A stretch of DNA of 18,157 bases from JACAEY01 sp049700155 (GTDB lineage: Bacteria > Nitrospirota > Thermodesulfovibrionia > Thermodesulfovibrionales > SM23-35). The position numbers and the translations under genes were made by a program. Location of the stretch: positions 1-18,157 of the forward strand of contig JBNAVX010000048.1 of assembly GCA_049700155.1 (NCBI GenBank), in the 5' to 3' direction. Within the stretch, counting starts at the first letter, position 1. Each line of letters starts with the position of its first letter. Shown here in pieces: positions 6,600 to 12,659 of this stretch. The notes below the pieces were generated by a model, which made no database searches, was not told the origin of the DNA, and saw nothing but the letters and a program-made list of their open reading frames with translations.

Positions 6600-6938
6600 T
6601 TATTTCCCACTTGATACGGAATCCATATTTTCCTCTGAAAATCTTTCTTTCTTAATCATTTTTCTTAAGGTCTCTACAGTAGGCACATTTGAAAGTCTAC
6701 CAGACTCATCTCTGAAAATCCTTCATGAAAAACCGTTGATGTCAACAGGTTCAACCTCTTTTCCATTTATAAACACAGAAGGCGAACCTCTGAGCCCAAG
6801 CTCATTTGCTTTCTTATCGTCTATTACAAAGATATTTACTTCAGCTTTAACACTTTCAAGTCGCAGGGCTTCTTGTATATTCTTCTCTAAACTTTCTTCT
6901 GAACAACATTTTCCAGATATATAGCAGTCAATCTTCAT
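6600..6938 (-). CDS. Thioredoxin-fold selenoprotein with in-frame UGA (Sec72)
   Basis: The frame runs from ATG 6938 through one TGA at 6723-6725 to TAA at 6600, giving 112 residues. Conventional calling stops at residue 71. Residues 1-71 form a small thioredoxin-like domain, with Cys5 and Cys11-Cys12 after the first strand and the cis-proline loop GLRGSPSVFINGKE at 48-61. The sequence across the UGA is NGFS-U-RIFRDESG, followed by VPTVETLRKMIKK. In a widespread small thioredoxin-like family this place reads G-[FL]-S-C-R-x-[YF] and is followed by a P-x-V-E-x-L/I-R-x-A/M-I helix, so selenocysteine replaces a conserved Cys. A SECIS-like hairpin follows. This is the first gene of the arsenic operon, 19 bases before arsR. 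No strong ribosome binding site is visible. A thiol/selenol oxidoreductase or metalloid-binding role is inferred. Confidence 0.85.
6694..6706 (-). promoter_or_regulatory. Candidate bacterial SECIS hairpin for thioredoxin-fold gene
   Basis: On the minus strand AGTCT-GGT-AGACT forms a perfect 5-bp stem with a three-base loop starting GG, 21 bases after the UGA at 6723-6725. A G-U pair extends it by one. With a small bulge a further TGA/TCA pairing is possible. Stem length, the G in the first loop positions and the distance all fall within the known bacterial SECIS range. The hairpin lies within the coding frame (Glu-Ser-Gly-Arg-Leu), as such elements must. Confidence 0.72.
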
Positions 6939-7000
6939 GAAATTCTGACACTCAACATTTACTAATTTTAGTTTATATGTTTTTGTATTATTATTTACTT

Positions 7001-7052
7001 ATTTATATAAAGACTATTATTTATATAAACATATTTTTATATGAATAATCAA
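7001..7052 (-). promoter_or_regulatory. Candidate arsenic-operon promoter with operator-like inverted repeat
   Basis: Reading on the minus strand, TTGATT (7047-7052) and TTTATA (7024-7029) form a sigma-70-like -35/-10 pair with 17-base spacing. The spacer contains the inverted repeat CATAT-TTTT-ATATG (7030-7043), a natural place for a repressor such as ArsR. The 11-mer ATTTATATAAA occurs twice with an 18-base period (7001-7011 and 7019-7029), so a second binding site is possible. The region is very AT-rich, so chance repeats are likely and confidence is modest. The 144-base stretch 6939-7082 has no gene. It also holds whatever ends the mtgA transcript, but I see no clear terminator hairpin. 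Confidence 0.45.
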
Positions 7053-7082
7053 GTATGGAAGCGGAAGTTTTAGATATGTATG

Positions 7083-7913
7083 TTATTTGTTTTCTTGGAA
7101 ACTGCTTTGGGGAGAAATGTATTCAAGTGGGGACTCTTGTTTCCCTTTTTCCTCTTCTGATTCCACCAAGGAACTATCTAAATCTTTTTCAACAACCTCT
7201 TCATATTCAGGAACTACAATCCCCCTTCTCACCATTATACTGTAGATAAGATCAGCGCGTTTTGTTACAAATCTGCTTTCTCCAAGAGGATTAAACCTTA
7301 TCGGGTTTGGCAGGATTGCTGCAAGTCTTGCTGATTCTACAGGATTTAATTCAGAAGCAGATTTTCCATAATAATGCCTTGCTGCAGACTCAATACCGAA
7401 TATACCATCACCCCACTCTGCTATATTGAGATAAAGTTCGAGTATCCTCTTTTTGCTCAACACCTTCTCCAATCTCCATGTGATAATAGCCTCTCTCAGT
7501 TTTCTTATTGGATTTTTAGAAGGTGAAAGGTAAAGATTTTTTGCGAGTTGTTGACTTATCGTGCTCCCGCCAAACTTGAATTTCTTTGCCTTTATGTCCT
7601 TTTCAATAGCTTTTTTTAAAGCTTCATAATCAAATCCTTCATGTCTCCAGAACTTATCATCTTCTCCTATAAGAACAGCCTTTATAAGATATGGTGAAAT
7701 CCTGTTTAAAGGTATCCATATCTGTTTTATACGATATTTTCTGCCCTTCTTTTTCCATTCATTTTCTCTATATTCCATCATAGCTGTCTTCTTTGGGTTC
7801 TCTTTTTTGAGTCTTGTAACATCGGGGACCATAATAATATAGAGAATTATTGCCCCTGCAAATATTAAAAAGAATAAACGAAGGAGATTTTTTAAAGAGA
7901 TATTTTTAGACAC
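7083..7913 (-). CDS. mtgA: Monofunctional peptidoglycan transglycosylase (GT51)
   Basis: A 276-residue membrane-anchored glycosyltransferase that polymerises lipid II into glycan chains. One N-terminal membrane helix (residues 11-28) is followed by the GT51 domain. LIGEDDKFWRHEGFD carries the catalytic Glu84, FGGSTISQQLAKNLYL is the second conserved block (114-129), RILELYLNIAEWG carries the second active-site Glu159, and IFGIESAARHYYGK completes the fold. There is no transpeptidase domain, so it is monofunctional. The C-terminal tail after about 235 is acidic and low in complexity. The start is GTG placed directly after the TAA of argB, with no clear ribosome binding site, suggesting coupled translation. 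It is the last gene of the housekeeping operon. Confidence 0.93.
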   Translation of the reverse strand: MSKNISLKNLLRLFFLIFAGAIILYIIMVPDVTRLKKENPKKTAMMEYRENEWKKKGRKYRIKQIWIPLNRISPYLIKAVLIGEDDKFWRHEGFDYEALKKAIEKDIKAKKFKFGGSTISQQLAKNLYLSPSKNPIRKLREAIITWRLEKVLSKKRILELYLNIAEWGDGIFGIESAARHYYGKSASELNPVESARLAAILPNPIRFNPLGESRFVTKRADLIYSIMVRRGIVVPEYEEVVEKDLDSSLVESEEEKGKQESPLEYISPQSSFQENK

Positions 7914-8792
7914 TTATGCTACTATCTCTGTGCCAACTCCTTTTTGTGTAAATATCTCAAGAAGGAGACAATGGGGAATTCTTCCATCTATAATATGAGT
8001 CTTTGAAACACCACCTCTGATAGCCTCGAGACATGCCTGAACCTTAGGTAGCATACCTCCTGCAATAGTCCCTTCTTTAATAAGTCTATTTATCTGGCGG
8101 GATGTCAATGTAGAGATTATGTTACCTTTCTTATCTTTAACTCCTGGAACATCTGTCAATAGTATAAGTTTCTCTGCCTTTAGTGTTGAGGCAACAAATG
8201 CTGCAACAGAATCTGCATTTATATTTAAGGTTTCACCTTCATGACTGACCCCGATAGGAGATATAATAGGTATAAAACCATCTTTTTCAAGACTTCTTAA
8301 TATATCTGTATCTACTTCTGCGACATCCCCTACAAAACCGAGATCAATCATCTCTTTTAGTCCCCGACTCCCGGATTTTTTTAGAATTTTCTTTTTAGCC
8401 TTTATAAGACCCCCGTCTTTCCCGCTCAATCCAACAGCTTTACCGCCATGGGTATTAATCAATAAAACGATCTCTTTATTTATAAGACCTCCGAGAACCA
8501 TTTCAACAATATCCATCGTCTCCTTATCTGTAAATCGCTGTCCCTGAATAAATTCTGGTTTTTTCCCCATCTTCTCCATTATAGAGCTTATCTTCGGTCC
8601 CCCTCCATGGACAATTACAGGATGTATTCCTATGTAATTAAGTAGAACGACATCCTGTGCAAAGGCATTCTTGAGATTATCTTTAATCTGAGCAGAACCG
8701 CCATATTTAATGATAAAGGTCTTACCATAGAAACTTCTGATATATGGTAACGCCTCAATTAAAACATTCGCTTTTTCTAATATCTTTTTCAA
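7914..8792 (-). CDS. argB: Acetylglutamate kinase
   Basis: ArgB phosphorylates N-acetylglutamate, the second step of arginine synthesis in the cytoplasm. The 292 residues match the family length. Seen motifs are TFIIKYGGSAQ (residues about 25-35), the substrate/ATP loop VIVHGGGPKISSIMEKMGK (59-77), the NADSVAA block with its following LTDVPGVKDKKGN, and the C-terminal TIAGGMLPKVQACLEAIRGGV glycine-lysine motif. The N-terminal KANVLIEALPYIRSFYGK segment resembles arginine-sensitive, hexameric ArgB forms, so feedback control by arginine is plausible. The start is TTG, the first start codon after an in-frame TAG, though AGGAG sits almost against it, which is unusual spacing. No other arg genes are in the window. 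Confidence 0.96.
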   Translation of the reverse strand: MKKILEKANVLIEALPYIRSFYGKTFIIKYGGSAQIKDNLKNAFAQDVVLLNYIGIHPVIVHGGGPKISSIMEKMGKKPEFIQGQRFTDKETMDIVEMVLGGLINKEIVLLINTHGGKAVGLSGKDGGLIKAKKKILKKSGSRGLKEMIDLGFVGDVAEVDTDILRSLEKDGFIPIISPIGVSHEGETLNINADSVAAFVASTLKAEKLILLTDVPGVKDKKGNIISTLTSRQINRLIKEGTIAGGMLPKVQACLEAIRGGVSKTHIIDGRIPHCLLLEIFTQKGVGTEIVA

Positions 8793-8824
8793 CTCCTGAC
8801 CCTAATACTTCTCTTAAAACAACT

Positions 8825-9409
8825 TTACAAATTATTTTCATAGCATGGTATGCATAAAAGCTTCCCGTATTTAACTCTTGCTCTTGTTTTCATAACCTTC
8901 TCTCCACACCTTGAACATCTTACACTTGGGTATATTTCAGCCTCTCCCGGGGGCTCTATTTTGCCTCTCTCTATATTAAAAAGTTCTTCATCACTTGCAT
9001 TTAGTATAGAGTCTATTTTCATCGTCTTTCTTTCATGAATAACCTTCAATATCTCTTCTGAACGTTCTCCTTTTGAATACCTCTCCCACATCTTTTTCTC
9101 TTTTTCTGTCTCTGGAGGAGATTCCCACTTTACCGAAATCCTTAAGCTTTCACCTGAAGGTCTCTTAATGAAAGTATAAACCTGCTTTCCATAATCTCTG
9201 AAAATAAGATTACCTTTGCCAAAGGTGCAGCCTGTTATAACCTGAACAGCATCAACCGCACATGAGTTATTCTCTACTATAGCTACAAGTTCTTCATCTA
9301 TTGCCCTTCCTTTAAATTCCTTCAAGGCAAGAATAGATACCCTGTAACCTAATACCAACCCAGGACATATATGACCATGAAATTCTACAACTTCATCAAG
9401 GCTTTTCAT
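8825..9409 (-). CDS. FmdE-family protein with C-terminal zinc ribbon
   Basis: A 194-residue protein with an N-terminal FmdE domain: FHGHICPGLVLGYRV (residues 10-24) carries the His/Cys motif. NSCAVDAVQVITGCTFGKGNL (48-68) is the second conserved block. The C-terminal domain holds four cysteines as CxxC-x17-CxxC (Cys165, 168, 186, 189), a small zinc ribbon. FmdE takes its name from subunit E of formylmethanofuran dehydrogenase, but many bacteria without methanogenesis carry stand-alone copies near molybdenum or tungsten enzymes, where the role is unsettled. Here it sits between a HIT-family gene and argB in a housekeeping operon. No other formylmethanofuran dehydrogenase subunit is present, so a metal or cofactor-handling role is more likely than catalysis. 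Confidence 0.88.
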   Translation of the reverse strand: MKSLDEVVEFHGHICPGLVLGYRVSILALKEFKGRAIDEELVAIVENNSCAVDAVQVITGCTFGKGNLIFRDYGKQVYTFIKRPSGESLRISVKWESPPETEKEKKMWERYSKGERSEEILKVIHERKTMKIDSILNASDEELFNIERGKIEPPGEAEIYPSVRCSRCGEKVMKTRARVKYGKLLCIPCYENNL

Positions 9410-9417
9410 AATGACTA

Positions 9418-9903
9418 TTAAGAATTAAAGACTTTAAAAAGCTTATCATAAGTATCCATGATATGTTCTGGAATAACCCTGACCTCATCAAGAACCGTCA
9501 TGAAGCTTGTATCTCCTGCCCATCTCGGCACCATATGAAGATGAAGATGTGATTCCATACCTGCACCTGCAATCTTTCCTATATTTATACCAATATTGAA
9601 ACCTTCGGGCATCATAACCTTTTTCAGGACATTAATTGCATGCTGTGTAACCTTCATAAAATCAAGGAGTGTTTCATCCGATAACCCATCTAATGAAGGT
9701 GTATGTAAATATGGAGCTATCATGAGATGACCATTATTATAAGGATATCGGTTCATCATTACAAAAGTTTTACTGCTTCTGAAGAGAATAAGATTGTCTC
9801 TGTCCTTACTCGAATCTTGCTTCGGATATTCACAGAAAATACATCCCTGTTCTTTATCTGATAGGATATAAGCCATCCTCCATGGAGCCCATAGTGTCTT
9901 CAT
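9418..9903 (-). CDS. HIT-family hydrolase (Ap4A phosphorylase-like)
   Basis: A 161-residue histidine-triad protein. The triad HLHLHMVPRWAGD near residues 120-132 contains the catalytic middle His of H-x-H-x-H. The N-terminal KTLWAPWRMAYI and CIFC (Cys21, Cys24) with a second His pair form the zinc-containing subtype that cleaves dinucleoside polyphosphates or nucleotidyl phosphoramidates. NIGINIGKIAGAGMESHLH is the typical lead-in to the triad. Its ATG overlaps the TGA of the uracil-DNA glycosylase gene (ATGA), so the pair is translationally coupled. The exact substrate cannot be set from sequence. Nucleotide housekeeping is the safe call. Confidence 0.93.
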   Translation of the reverse strand: MKTLWAPWRMAYILSDKEQGCIFCEYPKQDSSKDRDNLILFRSSKTFVMMNRYPYNNGHLMIAPYLHTPSLDGLSDETLLDFMKVTQHAINVLKKVMMPEGFNIGINIGKIAGAGMESHLHLHMVPRWAGDTSFMTVLDEVRVIPEHIMDTYDKLFKVFNS

Positions 9904-10646
9904 AATACCCTCTTTAGTTTTTCCAGTACCTTCTGTGCATCATTCCACGTAAGCCATTTGTCTTTTGGATTTCTCAAAAGGTAAGCAGGATGAAAAGTCG
10001 GCATTAGGGGGATTCCCTTATATTCGAAGAAATTCCCGCGTATTGATGTCATCTTCAATCTATCATTACCTATAAGTGTTTGTGCTGAGATCCTTCCAAG
10101 CGAAATTATCACGTCAGGTTTGATGATATCAATCTGCCTCTCTACAAATATCCTGCAAATATCAATCTCATCTTTTTCTGGGTCACGATTCATTGGAGGT
10201 CTACATTTTACAATATTAGTAATATACACATCATCTCTTTTAAAACCCATCTTTTCAATGAGTCTTGTAAGAAGCTTCCCGGCGTCACCAACAAAAGGTC
10301 TCCCCTGTATATCTTCTTCTCTTCCAGGGGCTTCACCAATAAACATAAGTCTTGCATCTGGATTACCCTCACCAAAAACTATATTTTTTCTTTCTTTCGA
10401 TAATCTGCATCTTTTACAATCACCAATTTCTTCTCTTAAAGACCTTAAAGCTATCTTTTTATCTAATTTGTAATTCGGAGTTCTGGATCTTTGGTCTTCT
10501 GAAGAACGCTGAACGCAGAACATAGATCTTATAGGTAATCTTTCAAAACCCAGTGCCTGATAAAATTCAATGATACTTTTTATGCCATCGAAAATCTGTC
10601 CTTCTTTTTTAATCTCTATCTTTTTAACTCTTAACCCCTTACTCAT
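9900..10646 (-). CDS. Family 4 uracil-DNA glycosylase with [4Fe-4S] cluster
   Basis: This enzyme removes uracil from DNA arising by cytosine deamination. The 248-residue protein has four cluster cysteines at 77, 80, 148 and 164, with the spacing of the thermophilic family-4 enzymes (CxxC, about 68, then 16). GEAPGREEDIQGRPFVGDAG at 104-123 is the active-site loop, ITNIVKCRPP holds the third Cys, and the late motif MPTFHPAYLLRN has the catalytic-region His. An N-terminal helix (about 15-38) typical of the long form precedes a stretch at 41-60 unlike the family, encoded by a repeat-like DNA tract. The start ATG lacks an obvious ribosome binding site. It ends in TGA overlapping the HIT-family start. 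Confidence 0.92.
   Translation of the reverse strand: MSKGLRVKKIEIKKEGQIFDGIKSIIEFYQALGFERLPIRSMFCVQRSSEDQRSRTPNYKLDKKIALRSLREEIGDCKRCRLSKERKNIVFGEGNPDARLMFIGEAPGREEDIQGRPFVGDAGKLLTRLIEKMGFKRDDVYITNIVKCRPPMNRDPEKDEIDICRIFVERQIDIIKPDVIISLGRISAQTLIGNDRLKMTSIRGNFFEYKGIPLMPTFHPAYLLRNPKDKWLTWNDAQKVLEKLKRVL
10467..10526. repeat. Short repeat-like tract inside uracil-DNA glycosylase gene
   Basis: On the plus strand this tract reads as near-heptamer copies (GAACGCT, GAACGCA, GAAC at 10504-10521) next to TTCGGAGTTCTGG. It encodes residues 41-60 of the glycosylase, a linker between the N-terminal helix and the first cluster cysteines. It looks like a small intergenic-type repeat captured in frame. This is an impression from composition. 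No second copy is visible in the window. Confidence 0.35.
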
Positions 10647-10682
10647 TGGTCATTATTTATTATTCATTACTTTCAATTGTAT
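10647..10682. repeat. Low-complexity ATT-rich spacer
   Basis: The 36-base gap between the NAD kinase gene and the glycosylase gene is made of degenerate units such as CATTATT, TATTATT and CATTACT. It contains no ribosome binding site for the glycosylase gene. It resembles the small tandem repeats at 17453-17484 in style, not in sequence. Confidence 0.35.
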
Positions 10683-11534
10683 CTACCTCTCTCCCCATTT
10701 CAATTTATTCCTTAAAATCTCAAAATAATCTCTATCGCATGGTATAAGAAGACGGGTCTTAAATGGTGCTTTTGCAACCTCAATAACATCGTTTTGCATA
10801 ACAGAAAATCCTACCTGTCCATCCATTGTCAGATATACACGCTCTGTCGGAGACCTCAGGATAACTTCTACTATAGAATCACCTGGTATGACCATCGACC
10901 TGTTTGTAAGAGTATGAGGACATATAGGAGTAATTATTATGTTATCGAGTGTAGGATAAAGAATAGGACCTCCTGCAGATAGTGAATATGCAGTAGACCC
11001 TGTAGGTGTTGAGATTATCAAACCATCTGCCTTATATGTTGTAACATAATTGTGATTCACATATGTTTCAAGGTCTATTATCCTTGCAAGTGCTGCCTTA
11101 TTAACTACTACTTCATTCAAGACGACATATTCAGCAATAATTTCTCCGAGTCTGCGAACTCTTGTAGAAAGCATAAGCCTTTCTTCAATCGGACATTCAT
11201 CTGAAAGAACCCTATCAAGAGTCTCATAGAGTCTGTCTACCTGAACCTCTGTAATAAAACCAAGCCCTCCTATGTTTATCCCAAGAACAGGTATCCCTTT
11301 ATCAGCTACAAGTCTACATGTGCTCAACATTGTTCCGTCACCACCAAGTACTATGATTACTTCTGAAAGAGAGGGTATCTTAGAACGTGGAAATCCTTCC
11401 ATATTAAGAATAGAGGCTGTCTCTATATCAATGAATACTTCACAACCTTTCTGCCTTAACCATGGCAATAAATCCTTCAATATCTCTATAGGCTTAGTAA
11501 TCCCTGTTTTACAGATTATCCCTATCTTGTTCAT
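10683..11534 (-). CDS. nadK: NAD kinase
   Basis: NadK phosphorylates NAD to NADP. The 283-residue protein carries the catalytic motif VLGGDGTML (residues 62-70, Asp66), followed by PVLGINIGGLGFITEV, the NE motif VVLNEVVVNKAALARIIDLE and the long glycine-rich block YKADGLIISTPTGSTAYSLSAGGP. All of these are diagnostic. The ribosome binding site GAGGG is 6 bases before the ATG and lies inside tsaE, with which the gene overlaps by 26 bases. Its place next to nnr, which repairs damaged NAD(P)H, makes a small nicotinamide-nucleotide group within the operon. Confidence 0.97.
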   Translation of the reverse strand: MNKIGIICKTGITKPIEILKDLLPWLRQKGCEVFIDIETASILNMEGFPRSKIPSLSEVIIVLGGDGTMLSTCRLVADKGIPVLGINIGGLGFITEVQVDRLYETLDRVLSDECPIEERLMLSTRVRRLGEIIAEYVVLNEVVVNKAALARIIDLETYVNHNYVTTYKADGLIISTPTGSTAYSLSAGGPILYPTLDNIIITPICPHTLTNRSMVIPGDSIVEVILRSPTERVYLTMDGQVGFSVMQNDVIEVAKAPFKTRLLIPCDRDYFEILRNKLKWGER

Positions 11535-11952
11535 CTTTTCCCTCTATTATTATCTCTCTCATGTTGTTTCCAAGAGTTCTTAAATATACTTTTATAGTCC
11601 CTTCAGGCAACCATCTTTCTGCTTTGTCTGCCCACTCTATCACCGAAATACCTTCACTTACGATTTGATCCCATAATCCTATATCATCAAGCTGTGATTC
11701 TTTTTCAATTCTATATAAATCTATATGGGAAAATATCGGATCTGTATTATATTGTGAAATCATTGTAAAGCTTGCACTCATAATGTCTTTATCTTCAATC
11801 CCGAATGCCTGAGCTAATCCCTTCACGAACATTGTCTTTCCACTTCCGAGTTCACCATATAGTCCAACTACATCTCCTGCTTTTAAAAATCTACCCAATC
11901 TAAAACCGATCTCTTTTGTCTCTTCAGGACTATTACTGATATATCTTCCCAC
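11509..11952 (-). CDS. tsaE: tRNA t6A37 synthesis ATPase TsaE
   Basis: TsaE is the small ATPase that drives the TsaB-TsaD complex making threonylcarbamoyladenosine at position 37 of ANN-decoding tRNAs. The 147-residue sequence has the P-loop GELGSGKTMFVKGLAQ (residues 34-49), SASFTMISQY (59-68) and HIDLYRIE (77-84), with the late IEWADKAERWLP motif. The start is GTG with no clear ribosome binding site. tsaB and tsaD are not in this window. The 26-base overlap with nadK shows cotranscription. Confidence 0.95.
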   Translation of the reverse strand: MGRYISNSPEETKEIGFRLGRFLKAGDVVGLYGELGSGKTMFVKGLAQAFGIEDKDIMSASFTMISQYNTDPIFSHIDLYRIEKESQLDDIGLWDQIVSEGISVIEWADKAERWLPEGTIKVYLRTLGNNMREIIIEGKDEQDRDNL

Positions 11953-11981
11953 TTTATTAATTCAAAAATGTATTTATATAT

Positions 11982-12659
11982 TTAAAATATTCCAATAAAA
12001 CCTCCTTGTTTTCCTTTAAGGGATTTATCATATCTATAAGAATAAAATTCTCCTGGATTGCAGTAAGTACACTCATTTGAAATCCATATGTTTTTTCCAG
12101 GAATGCCCATTGATATTGCCTGATACATATTGGCAGTAGGAAGATCAATAAAATACTTTCCATCTCTTTGAGAATAATATTCACCTTCGCCTGTAGCTTT
12201 ACAAATCGCTTCTTTTACTTCATATCCAACACAATAGCAACTCCATCTAATACTCGGGCCAAAAGCAATCTTTATATCAACTGGCTCTGAACGGAAATAT
12301 TGAATCATAAATCGAATAGTCTTTTTTAATATGCATGAACCAGTACTTCTCCATCCGGCATGCACTGCAGCTACTATAGCATTTTTACTATCTGAAATGA
12401 GAATTGGGACACAGTCAGCTACCTTAATACCTACCAATAGACCCTTATCTGCTGTTATTACTGCATCTGCGACCTTCAGACTCAAATCTCCTGAGATAAA
12501 CTGTATTATGTCTGTGTGTCTTTGTATCGGAAGATATACCCTTTCTTTTCTAATAGAATACATGCGGCAGATTTTATCAATATCCACACCAATGTGTTTT
12601 TTTGTGAAAAATGCCTTAACAGAGCTATTAAATATTTCGGGAACTATTAATTCATTCAT
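11982..12659 (-). CDS. pgeF: Peptidoglycan editing factor PgeF (YfiH/DUF152 family)
   Basis: PgeF proteins are cytoplasmic, once annotated as multicopper laccases, and are now linked to removing mis-incorporated residues from peptidoglycan precursors and to purine nucleoside phosphorylase activity. The 225 residues hold the metal-site motifs: HTDIIQF (His48 region), AAVHAGWRSTG around 116-126 and the cysteine in RWSCYCVGYEV (about 157-167). The usual HAGWRG is HAGWRS here, and a second Cys flanks the conserved one. The start overlaps the end of nnr by 8 bases (ATGAATGA), so the two are coupled. Confidence 0.93.
   Translation of the reverse strand: MNELIVPEIFNSSVKAFFTKKHIGVDIDKICRMYSIRKERVYLPIQRHTDIIQFISGDLSLKVADAVITADKGLLVGIKVADCVPILISDSKNAIVAAVHAGWRSTGSCILKKTIRFMIQYFRSEPVDIKIAFGPSIRWSCYCVGYEVKEAICKATGEGEYYSQRDGKYFIDLPTANMYQAISMGIPGKNIWISNECTYCNPGEFYSYRYDKSLKGKQGGFIGIF

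Noticed and set aside
6723..6725. UGA as a true stop giving a 71-residue thioredoxin-like protein
   Set aside because: The frame beyond it encodes family-like sequence for 40 codons to a TAA 19 bases before arsR, and a SECIS-like hairpin follows at the right distance.
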